Below are positions 25,311 to 32,724 of a stretch of DNA of 64,000 bases, in pieces. Position 1 is the first letter of the stretch, and every line of letters begins with the position of its first letter. Source of the stretch: Gluconacetobacter johannae (GTDB lineage: Bacteria > Pseudomonadota > Alphaproteobacteria > Acetobacterales > Acetobacteraceae); NCBI RefSeq assembly GCF_025994435.1, contig NZ_BAQK01000072.1:1-64000 (forward strand). Reading direction: 5' to 3'. A model generated the notes under the pieces. That model made no database searches. It was not told the origin of the DNA and worked only from the letters and a program-made list of their open reading frames with translations. Both the position numbers and the translations under genes were made by a program.

Positions 25311-26603
25311 CGACGGCGTGCCCAGGATCGTATCCTCGCGCATCACCGCGCGGCCCCGCACGATCGTCGCCATCGGCCAGCCCGTGACCGCCATGCCGTC
25401 GAACGGCGTCCAGCCCGCCGGCGTCGCGATCCAGTCGTTGGTGATGCGCCGCCGCGCCTTCATGTCCACCAGGGTGAAATCGGCGTCGTACCCCATCGCG
25501 ATCCGCCCCTTGGCCTGCAGGCCATAGACCCGGGCCGGCCCCGCGGCCATCAGGTCCACCATCCGGCCCAGCGACAGCCGGCCGGCATTGACATGGTCCA
25601 GCATGACCGGGACCAGCGTCTGCACGCCGGTCAGGCCCGCCGGAGTGGCGGGCCACGGCCGGGCCTTGGCCTCCAGCGAATGGGGCGCGTGATCCGAGCC
25701 GATGGTGTCCACCGTGCCGTTGCGTACGGCCTCCCAGCTCGCCTCGTAGTGGCGGCGGTCGCGGATGGGCGGGTTCATGACCGCAAGCGCGCCCAGGGTC
25801 TCGTAACACTCGGGGGCCACCTGCGTCAGGTGGTTGACCAGCACCTCGACCGTCGCGATGTCGCGGCAATCGGGCAGCCAGGCCAGTTCCTCGGCTGTCG
25901 AGGTGTGCAGGATATGGATCGGCCGGCCGGTCCGCCGGGCCAGCGCCACGATCCGCCGGGTGCCCAGGAAGGCGCATTCCTCGTCGCGCCAGACGCGGTG
26001 CATGTCATAGGGCATGCCCGGCGTGAACATCGCCTTGCGCGCCTGCAGGCGATATTCGTCCTCCGAGTGGAAGGCGACGCGGCGGTGGCCATGCTCCAGC
26101 ACGCGGCGAATGCCCTCGTCATCCTCGATCATCAGGTCGCCGGTCGATGAACCGGCGAAGACCTTGATCGCGCAGACGCCGTCAAAGCGTTCGTACTCAC
26201 CCAGATGCGGCGTGTTCGCCCGCGTGGCGCCCACATACATCGCAAGATCGACCCAGCTTTCGCGCGAGGCGTATTCCTGCTTCCAGCGCAGCATCTCGGC
26301 GTCGGTGATGGCGGGCGCGGTGTTGGGCATGTCGAACACCGTCGTCACCCCGCCCAGGGCGGCGGCGCGGGTGCCGGTCGGAATGCTTTCGACGCTGGCG
26401 TCACCCGGATCGCGCAGATGCACATGCGGATCGATCAGGCCCGGCAGAACATGCAGGCCGGCCGCGTCCACAACCTCGTCCGCGTCGTCGGCGACGCCGG
26501 CGGTCAGGCTGGCGATGCGGCCATCGCGGACGCCGATGTCGGTCCGGGCCTCGCCCCACGGCAGGACGCAGGTGCCGTTGCGGATAATCAGGTCGTAATG
26601 CAT
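25284..26603 (-). CDS. pyrC: Dihydroorotase
   Basis: A 439-residue dihydroorotase (class I, PyrC/allantoinase-like amidohydrolase), which interconverts carbamoyl-aspartate and dihydroorotate in pyrimidine synthesis. The metal-binding HVHLRDPG has H60 and H62, the carbamylated bridging lysine is K147 in CAIKVFAG, and the GSDHAPHS motif with the catalytic Asp is near residue 305. Substrate-side residues NTAP and the DMPNT loop fit dihydroorotase better than allantoinase, but that distinction is by eye. The gene has no pyrimidine neighbour here. Its last 27 bases are duplicated just beyond the stop. Confidence 0.9.
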   Translation of the reverse strand: MHYDLIIRNGTCVLPWGEARTDIGVRDGRIASLTAGVADDADEVVDAAGLHVLPGLIDPHVHLRDPGDASVESIPTGTRAAALGGVTTVFDMPNTAPAITDAEMLRWKQEYASRESWVDLAMYVGATRANTPHLGEYERFDGVCAIKVFAGSSTGDLMIEDDEGIRRVLEHGHRRVAFHSEDEYRLQARKAMFTPGMPYDMHRVWRDEECAFLGTRRIVALARRTGRPIHILHTSTAEELAWLPDCRDIATVEVLVNHLTQVAPECYETLGALAVMNPPIRDRRHYEASWEAVRNGTVDTIGSDHAPHSLEAKARPWPATPAGLTGVQTLVPVMLDHVNAGRLSLGRMVDLMAAGPARVYGLQAKGRIAMGYDADFTLVDMKARRRITNDWIATPAGWTPFDGMAVTGWPMATIVRGRAVMREDTILGTPSGRLARFAP

Positions 26604-26678
26604 CAGTCCCTCGCAGCCTGTCGTTCCCCAGCGACGTACTCCCGCAGGCAGGCCTACGGCAAGGCCCGATCCCCCGCC

Positions 26679-27773
26679 TTACAGCAGCGACAGCAACCGC
26701 GCCTCCAGCCGGCATGACTGGACAGGCGCGCAGAATGACCCCCGCGCCGTCGTCTCGGCGGCCCGCGCCATGGCGTCGCGCGCACCGGGCGCCAGCATGG
26801 CCAGCATCGCATCCGCCAGCGCGGCGGGCGCCCCGGCCGGAACCACGAGTCCCGCCCCCGCGCGCCCCACCGCGCCCTCCAGCCCCGACTGGTCCGAGGC
26901 AATGACCGGCACCCCGCGCGCCATGGCCTCGATCGCGACGCTGGGCAGGCCCTCGCGGTCGCCACCGGGCGGCACCACGCTGGGGACCAGCAGCGCGATC
27001 GCCCGATCCATCTGCGCCCCCAGCTCCGCCGCCCCCAGCCAGCCGGCAAAGCGCACATTCGCCAGCCCCGCCGCATGGTCGCGCATCGCCGGCAACAGGG
27101 GCCCGTCCCCCGCCAGCACCACGTGGGGGGTGATCCCGCGATCCGCCAGCACCCGCAGCGCGTCGATCAGGACCCGCACCCCCTTCTTGTCCACGAAGCG
27201 TCCGGCGAAGACAAAGCGGTCGGCCGGGCCGGCAGCACGGGCGGCGGGCTCCGCCCCGATGGGAATGACCTCCAGCAGGCCGGCCGGCACCCCACGTTCC
27301 AGCAACCGCTCACGCACGCCCTCGGACACGCAGACGAACAGCGCGGCATAGGATTGCAACGCACGCCAGCGCCTGCGGAACACCGACGGCGGAAAGCCGC
27401 GCGCGTAATGGCGGTCCTTGAACGCGTCGCCCCCATGGAAGGTCACCACCAGCGGCACGCCCAACGCACGGGCAATCGGCAAGGCCAGCGCGCCGCCCCG
27501 CCCGAACTGGGCATGCACCAGCACGGGCGACAGGTCGGCGATGTCCCGGGTCGCGCCCCAGCCGAATTGCTTGAACGCCGCCTGACGCAGCGGCCGCCCG
27601 ATCCCGCTGCCGCCCAGAAACCGCATCTCGCCCGGCAGGTCGGGCGCCGGAGCGTCCCGCCGGCATCCGACCCAGCAGGGCCGCAACGTCCGGAACCCCA
27701 TATACTGCCGCCGCATGAAGGCGTGTTCCGAGGGCGGCAGCAGACGGTCGCGATAGACCAGGACGGTTTTCAT
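26679..27773 (-). CDS. Glycosyltransferase family 4
   Basis: A 364-residue GT-B fold glycosyltransferase of family GT4. The N-terminal domain has VHAQFGRGGALALPIARALGVPLVVTFHGGD and the C-terminal nucleotide-sugar domain has FAGRFVDKKGV, VLAGDGPLLPAM and the EX7E motif in EGLPSVAIEAMARGVPVIA. It has no signal peptide and should work on the cytoplasmic side of the inner membrane on a polysaccharide or LPS intermediate. Its ATG overlaps the stop of the GT9 gene upstream (ATGA), so the two are coupled. The sugar and acceptor are unknown; the GT9 partner makes LPS core or a surface glycan likely. Confidence 0.9.
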   Translation of the reverse strand: MKTVLVYRDRLLPPSEHAFMRRQYMGFRTLRPCWVGCRRDAPAPDLPGEMRFLGGSGIGRPLRQAAFKQFGWGATRDIADLSPVLVHAQFGRGGALALPIARALGVPLVVTFHGGDAFKDRHYARGFPPSVFRRRWRALQSYAALFVCVSEGVRERLLERGVPAGLLEVIPIGAEPAARAAGPADRFVFAGRFVDKKGVRVLIDALRVLADRGITPHVVLAGDGPLLPAMRDHAAGLANVRFAGWLGAAELGAQMDRAIALLVPSVVPPGGDREGLPSVAIEAMARGVPVIASDQSGLEGAVGRAGAGLVVPAGAPAALADAMLAMLAPGARDAMARAAETTARGSFCAPVQSCRLEARLLSLL

Positions 27774-28705
27774 GCGACCACCGACAGCCCGCCATCCGGA
27801 ACCGCCCCGGCATCGTCCAGCAACCCGATCGCCGCATCCACCACCGCCGCGACCTCCAGCCCCGCGATGGGGGCCTCTCCCTCCGGCCCCGGCGCCGCGA
27901 CCCCACGGGCACAGCGGCCGACCGGGCCGTATTCGGATATCCGGCTGGGCCCGAACAGCCCCAGCGTCGGCGTCCCGACCGCCGCCGACAGGTGCATCAG
28001 GCCCGAATCATTGCCGATAAATCCCTGGCAGCGCGCCAGCAGCGCCGCCACCTGCGGCAAGGTGAAATGCCCCCCCGCGTCCACGGCGTCCGGCAGGGCG
28101 GCCAGCACGGCGGACGCCATCGCGCGCTCGGCCTCGCCGGGGCCATACAGGATGACCGGGCGCAACGGGCCGCGCTGGGCCTGCATCATCCGGGCCAGCG
28201 CCACGAAACGGTCGGCCGGCCAGATCTTTCCCGCCCAGTTCGCCGTCGGCGCCAATGCCAGCCAGCGTATGCCGTCGGGCAGGATCGCCCGCGCCTGCGC
28301 GCGATCGGCCGGCGCGGTCCACATCACCGGCAGGGGTGGCGGCGACAGGCCCAGCACCCCGCCCAGATGCGTGATGCGCGCGCCCTGCCGCCGCCCCCCC
28401 CGCATGATCGCCCGCCGCCGCGCGGGCAGGAACAGCGTGACCGCCGAACCCCGCAGGTCCACGCACAGGTCCCACCGCGTGCCCACGCAGTCGCGCCACA
28501 GGGACAGCCAGTGCAGGTCATACCGGCGCTTGGTCACGACGATCGTCCGCTCGCGCCGGGGCATGGCGTCGAACAGCGCCGCCGCCACCGGCCCGCAGGC
28601 AATGGTGAAGCGGGCCTGCGGATAGCGCGCCAGCAGGACATCCAGCAATCCGGTGGACAGGACCGCGTCACCCAGCCGCGTGGAGGTAATGAACAGAATA
28701 CGCAT
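27770..28705 (-). CDS. Glycosyltransferase family 9 (heptosyltransferase-like)
   Basis: A 311-residue GT9 glycosyltransferase resembling ADP-heptose:LPS heptosyltransferases. The start MRILFITSTRLGDAVLSTGL is the family signature N-terminus with the catalytic-site Asp, and the C-terminal part has LAPTANWAGKIWPADRFVALA, CQGFIGNDSGLMHLSAAVGTPTLGLFGPS, the typical nucleotide-sugar binding stretch. ATG 28705 was chosen because this signature begins there. It is followed by the GT4 gene with an ATGA overlap and is divergent from ygfZ. Whether it transfers heptose or another sugar cannot be told. Confidence 0.9.
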   Translation of the reverse strand: MRILFITSTRLGDAVLSTGLLDVLLARYPQARFTIACGPVAAALFDAMPRRERTIVVTKRRYDLHWLSLWRDCVGTRWDLCVDLRGSAVTLFLPARRRAIMRGGRRQGARITHLGGVLGLSPPPLPVMWTAPADRAQARAILPDGIRWLALAPTANWAGKIWPADRFVALARMMQAQRGPLRPVILYGPGEAERAMASAVLAALPDAVDAGGHFTLPQVAALLARCQGFIGNDSGLMHLSAAVGTPTLGLFGPSRISEYGPVGRCARGVAAPGPEGEAPIAGLEVAAVVDAAIGLLDDAGAVPDGGLSVVA

Positions 28706-28831
28706 GCCCCGTGAAGCTAGCCCATCGCGCGGCCGGGTGGAATCGCCGACCCGCCATGATCGCCCCGCGACCCTTGCCGTGGTTTTCCCCCTTGTCACCA
28801 GGGACGCGCGCGCTCAGAATCGGAAATTGCC

Positions 28832-29647
28832 ATGACACATCTCACATCCCTGCCGGACCGGACCGTGCTGGCCGTCTCCGGCGCCGACCGGGTTTCCTTC
28901 CTTCAGGGGCTGGTGTCGAACGACGTGACCGCCGTCGCCGCCGGCCGGGCGGTCTGGGCCGCCTTCCTGACGCCGCAGGGCCGCTGGCTGGCCGATTTCT
29001 TCATCTTCGCCGATCCGGGCGGCGAGCGGCTGCTGCTGGAATGCGAGGCCGCGCAGGCCGACATGCTGCGCCAGCGCCTGTCGCGCTATCGCCTGCGGTC
29101 GGACGTCACGATCGCCGAGACCGGCTTCGCCGTCCATGCCGCCTGGGACGCCGTCCCGTCGATGATCGATTCCGCGATCGGCGCCCCCGATCCCCGCCTG
29201 GCCGAGGCCGGATGGCGGCTGCTGCTGCCGCACCGGGCGCCTGGCGCGGCGGACCCCGCGGCCTACGACGCCCACCGGCTGTCCCTGGGCCTGCCCGACG
29301 GATCGCGCGATTGCGAGTCCGGCAAGACTCTGCTGCTGGAAGCGAATTTCGAAGCCCTGAACGGCATTTCCTGGACCAAGGGCTGCTACATGGGCCAGGA
29401 GCTGACGGCGCGGACGCGCTATCGCGGGCTGGTCAAGCGCAAGCTGCTGCCCGTCACGTCGGCGGCCCTGCCGGCGCCGGGGACTCCCATCCTGCACGAG
29501 GGACGCGAGGCCGGCACCATGGCCTCGTCCCGCGACGGGCGGGGGCTGGCGATGCTGCGGCTGGACCAGATCCACGCGGACCTGCAGGTCGAGGGCCACC
29601 CCATCCACGTCCACGTCCCGTCCTGGCTGACCCTGCCGGAATCCTGA
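28832..29647 (+). CDS. ygfZ: YgfZ/CAF17-type folate-binding iron-sulfur protein
   Basis: A 271-residue YgfZ-family protein related to GcvT. It has the diagnostic KGCYMGQE motif at ~181-188, with the conserved cysteine, followed by LTARTRYRGLVKRKL. In bacteria and mitochondria these proteins bind folate and help assemble or repair certain [4Fe-4S] enzymes such as MiaB. The N-terminus DRTVLAVSGADRVSFLQGLVSNDV is typical. It is a single-gene unit divergent from the glycosyltransferases. The iron-sulfur theme recurs with sufE at 50.3 kb, though the two are not linked. Confidence 0.92.
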   Translation: MTHLTSLPDRTVLAVSGADRVSFLQGLVSNDVTAVAAGRAVWAAFLTPQGRWLADFFIFADPGGERLLLECEAAQADMLRQRLSRYRLRSDVTIAETGFAVHAAWDAVPSMIDSAIGAPDPRLAEAGWRLLLPHRAPGAADPAAYDAHRLSLGLPDGSRDCESGKTLLLEANFEALNGISWTKGCYMGQELTARTRYRGLVKRKLLPVTSAALPAPGTPILHEGREAGTMASSRDGRGLAMLRLDQIHADLQVEGHPIHVHVPSWLTLPES

Positions 29648-29658
29648 CACAGCCGGTG

Positions 29659-29674
29659 GGAAGGTCGGGCTCTG
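29659..29674 (+). repeat. 16-base intergenic motif shared with 47.71 kb
   Basis: GGAAGGTCGGGCTCTG occurs here and, identically, at 47711-47726. At 47.71 kb it begins a composite hairpin repeat; here the rest of the element has decayed. The 29648-29799 gap holds nothing else I can name. Confidence 0.6.
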
Positions 29675-29799
29675 GCCTTTGCCGGTCGGCCTGATCCCCC
29701 CGAGGCGTGCCGGCGAAACGGCGACGACTGGACATTCATCGCCTCATGGTTTCTTGTCCCGCCCATCCGTCACCGCCCGATGCAGGACCGCCGGCCGCC

Positions 29800-30216
29800 A
29801 TGACCTATCTTCCGCCCGACGAGGCCACCCGCGCCCGCATGCTCGACACCGTTCGCTTCGACGCGGCCGGACTGATCGCCGCCGTGGCGCAGCAGCACGA
29901 CACGGGCGAAATCCTGATGCTGGCGTGGATGAATCGCGCGGCCCTGGACGAAACGCTGCGTACCGGGCGCGTCTGCTATTTCTCGCGCAGCCGCGACGCC
30001 CTGTGGCGCAAGGGCGAGACGTCCGGACAGGTGCAGAGCCTGGTTGACGCCCGCCTGGACTGCGACCGCGACGCGGTGGTGCTGCTGGTCGACCAGCAGG
30101 GCGTCGCCTGCCACACCGGACGCCGCTCGTGCTTCTTCAACGCCATGCGCCCCGAGGGCCTGGTCGAGACCAGCGCCCCCCTGGTGTCCCCCGACAGTCT
30201 GTACGGGCAGGGCTGA
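29800..30216 (+). CDS. hisI: Phosphoribosyl-AMP cyclohydrolase
   Basis: HisI opens the adenine ring of phosphoribosyl-AMP in histidine synthesis; the protein is Zn and Mg dependent and cytoplasmic. The 138-residue protein is a stand-alone cyclohydrolase without the HisE domain. Family motifs are present: ILMLAWMNRAALDETL, GRVCYFSRSRDALWRKGETSG, the metal-binding DARLDCDRDAVVLLV and the C-terminal CHTGRRSCFF. ATG 29800 gives the normal length; an open extension to 29707 lacks homology. It is 24 bases upstream of a small membrane protein gene. Confidence 0.95.
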   Translation: MTYLPPDEATRARMLDTVRFDAAGLIAAVAQQHDTGEILMLAWMNRAALDETLRTGRVCYFSRSRDALWRKGETSGQVQSLVDARLDCDRDAVVLLVDQQGVACHTGRRSCFFNAMRPEGLVETSAPLVSPDSLYGQG

Positions 30217-30240
30217 CCCGCCCGCCGCCGAGGAGCCATC

Positions 30241-30408
30241 ATGTCCACCCCCGACACCCCGTCCGCCGGCAAGATCGTCTGGATTGTCCTGACCGTGGTC
30301 ATGACGATCGGCGTTGGCGTCTATGCCATCAAGAGCGAATTCGATTCGATCCGCGCCCTCCGGAATGCCCCGGCGGCGGCGCCCGCGACCGGGTCCCCGA
30401 CGCCCTAG
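30241..30408 (+). CDS. 55-residue single-pass membrane protein
   Basis: A short gene: ATG 30241 is preceded by GAGGAG (30230-30235) at five bases, one of the best ribosome-binding sites in the window, and the 55 codons end in TAG at 30406-30408. The protein has one transmembrane helix (residues ~11-30, IVWIVLTVVMTIGVGVYAI), then a short charged part (KSEFDSIRAL) and an Ala/Pro tail. It lies 24 bases after hisI on the same strand and its stop overlaps the stop of the convergent lpxB. No family is recognised. Confidence 0.7.
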   Translation: MSTPDTPSAGKIVWIVLTVVMTIGVGVYAIKSEFDSIRALRNAPAAAPATGSPTP

Positions 30409-31598
30409 CCAGCCGTCGGCGGTGGTGTCCGCTGATCCAGCATGGCCAGGATGTCCGCCGCCGCGGCGGCGGCCGGGTCGCCCGCCGGGGCGGCCAGCGC
30501 CGCGACCACGGCGTGAAAGCCCGCCCGTTGCAGGGCGGCGGCGCGCCCGTCGGTCAGCAGGCGGCGCACCGTCGCGGCCAGCAGGTCCGGGCGGCAGCGT
30601 TCCTGCAGCAGTTCGGGCACCAGCCGATGGCCGGCCAGCAGATTGACCATCGCCACATAGGGCACGCGGATCAGCCGCCGCGCCATCGCCGCCGTCAGCG
30701 GGTTGACCCGGTAGGTCACCGCCATGGGCACCCCGGCCAGCGCCAGTTCCAGGGTCGATGTCCCCGATTTGGTCAGCGCCGCCCCGGCCGCCGCGAAGGC
30801 GTCGTGCTTGTCGTCCGCCTCGGTCACGATCACCGGCTGGACCGGCCAGCCGGCCACCCCGCGCCGCACGGTGTCGGCCACGACCGGAGACACCGGGACG
30901 ACGGGGACGATCCCCGGACAGGTGTCGCGCAGAATCCGCATCGTCGCGCCGAACACCGGCAGCAGACGAGGCGCCTCCGACCGGCGGCTGCCGGGCATCA
31001 GGATCAGCACAGGCGCGTCGGGCGCGATGCCATGCCGCGCGCGAAACGCCGCACCGTCCCCGCGATCGGCGCCGGATTGCAGCACCGGATGGCCGACGAA
31101 GCGCGCCTCCAGCCCATGGCGGCCGAAAAATTCGGGTTCGAACGGCAGCAGGCACAGCAGCCGGTCCCACAGGCCGGGGAATTCCCGCACCCGGTGCTCG
31201 CGCCAGGCCCACACCTGCGGGGCCACGTAATGGATGCGTGGAATGTCCAACCCCGCGATCCGGCGCAGCAGCCGCAGGGCAAAGCCCGGACTGTCGATGG
31301 TGACCACCGCGTCCGGCATGGTGCGGCGGATATGCTCCACCGCCTGGTCCAGGCGGCGCGACAGATGGCGCAGGCGCGGCAGGATTTCGACCAGCCCCAT
31401 GACCGCCAGATCGCGCAGGGGGAACAGGCTGGCCAGCCCCTCGCCTTCCATGCGCGTGCCGCCCACGCCGGCAAACCGCAGGGCCGGATCGCGGGCGCGC
31501 AACGCCGCCATCAGGCGCGCGCCCAGCACGTCGCCGCTGGCCTCGCCCGCCAGGATCCAGATCGTGCGCGGCGCGGCGCCGGTATCATCTTGGGTCAT
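30405..31598 (-). CDS. lpxB: Lipid-A-disaccharide synthase LpxB
   Basis: LpxB joins UDP-diacylglucosamine to lipid X to make the lipid A disaccharide, a peripheral inner-membrane GT19 enzyme. The 397-residue protein has the hallmark LAGEASGDVLGARLM at ~16-30, VGGTRMEGEG, DSPGFALRLLRRI, HYVAPQVWAWREHRV, LLPFEPEFF, VGHPVL, LMPGSRRSE and KSGTSTLELALAGVPM. It is not within an lpxD-fabZ-lpxA cluster here; it follows pstS on the same strand by 46 bases. It supplies the step just before LpxK, encoded at 2 kb. The last 15 or so residues are Pro/Thr rich and unconserved. Confidence 0.96.
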   Translation of the reverse strand: MTQDDTGAAPRTIWILAGEASGDVLGARLMAALRARDPALRFAGVGGTRMEGEGLASLFPLRDLAVMGLVEILPRLRHLSRRLDQAVEHIRRTMPDAVVTIDSPGFALRLLRRIAGLDIPRIHYVAPQVWAWREHRVREFPGLWDRLLCLLPFEPEFFGRHGLEARFVGHPVLQSGADRGDGAAFRARHGIAPDAPVLILMPGSRRSEAPRLLPVFGATMRILRDTCPGIVPVVPVSPVVADTVRRGVAGWPVQPVIVTEADDKHDAFAAAGAALTKSGTSTLELALAGVPMAVTYRVNPLTAAMARRLIRVPYVAMVNLLAGHRLVPELLQERCRPDLLAATVRRLLTDGRAAALQRAGFHAVVAALAAPAGDPAAAAAADILAMLDQRTPPPTAG

Positions 31599-31644
31599 GG
31601 GATGGGCCTAACGTTCTTCCACCGCCGGCGCAAACCCGCCCCCG

Positions 31645-32694
31645 TCATGTCGGGGGCGCGACACCGCGAATGACGGACCAGCCGTGCCGGATGTCGGCCT
31701 TCACCGCATCCGGCAGCGGCACGTACTGCAAGGCCCGCGCGGCCGCGTCGCCGTTGCGGAAGGCCCAGTCGAAGAAGCGCAGCACCGCGCCCGCCCGCGC
31801 CGGATCGGCCGGGTCGACCGGCACCAGCACGTAGGTCGCGGACATGATGGGCCAGGCCCCGGCCCCCGGCGCATCCAGCAGATCCACCGTGAAGGTCGCC
31901 GTGTCGGACCAGTCCGCCGACCGCGCGGCCGCCGCGAAGCCATCGGCGCCGGCGGCGACGAAATCGCCGTTGCGGTCACGCAGCAGCACCATGCTCATCC
32001 CGTTCCGCGCGGCGAAGGCATATTCGACATAGCCGATCGCCCCTTCGGTATTACGCACGGCGGCGGCGACGCCGTCATTGCCGCGCGCGCCCTCGCCCGT
32101 CGGCCAGGCGACCGAGGTCGCGGCCCCCTGGTCCCGCTTCCAGGCCGGCGACATCCGCGACAGGTACGAGGTGAACACGAAGGTCGTGCCCGACCCGTCG
32201 GCCCGGCGCACCGGGGCCACCGGAATGTCGGGCAGCGTCAGGCCCGGATTGACGGCGGCGATGCGCGGATCGTTCCATTCGGTGATGTCGCCGGCATACA
32301 GCGCCGCCAGCAACGGCCCCGTCAGGCGCACCTGTCCGGCACCAAGCCCCGGCAGGTTCACCACCGGCACCACCGCGCCCATCACGGTGGGAAACTGCAT
32401 CAGGCGGCCGGCACGCAGGCGCTCGGCATTCATCGGCGCATCCGACGCCCCGAAATCGACCGTCCGCGCCAGCACCTGGTTCTGCCCGGCGCCGGAGCCG
32501 ATGGACTGGTAGTTCAGGGCGATGCCGGTCGCCTGCTTCGCATCCCTGGCCCACGCGCCATAGATCGGCGCGCCGAAGCTGGACCCCGCGCCGACGATGT
32601 CCGCCGCCCGCGCCCGCCCGGCGCCCACCACGCCGCACGTCGCCGCCACACAGATCGCCGCCACGCGGACCGCCCGCCTGAACGTCCCGGTCAT
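31645..32694 (-). CDS. pstS: PstS-family phosphate-binding protein
   Basis: A 349-residue periplasmic solute-binding protein of the PstS family. The signal peptide ends near GRARA at ~30, and the mature protein begins IVGAGSSFGAPIYGAWA. Phosphate-binding loop patterns are present: SIGSGAGQNQVLA, VDFGASDAPMNAERL, RRADGSGTTFVFTSYLS and NTEGAIGYVEYAFA. PstS normally feeds the PstCAB transporter; no pstC, pstA, pstB or phoU is nearby, so this is an orphan copy or an alternative-ligand protein. GGGAGAAAGGGG just upstream is a strong ribosome-binding site. It lies 30 bases after pheT on the same strand. No Pho box is visible in that short gap. Confidence 0.88.
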   Translation of the reverse strand: MTGTFRRAVRVAAICVAATCGVVGAGRARAADIVGAGSSFGAPIYGAWARDAKQATGIALNYQSIGSGAGQNQVLARTVDFGASDAPMNAERLRAGRLMQFPTVMGAVVPVVNLPGLGAGQVRLTGPLLAALYAGDITEWNDPRIAAVNPGLTLPDIPVAPVRRADGSGTTFVFTSYLSRMSPAWKRDQGAATSVAWPTGEGARGNDGVAAAVRNTEGAIGYVEYAFAARNGMSMVLLRDRNGDFVAAGADGFAAAARSADWSDTATFTVDLLDAPGAGAWPIMSATYVLVPVDPADPARAGAVLRFFDWAFRNGDAAARALQYVPLPDAVKADIRHGWSVIRGVAPPT

Positions 32695-32724
32695 CCCCGT
32701 CCCCTTTCTCCCGGCCCGGCCGGA

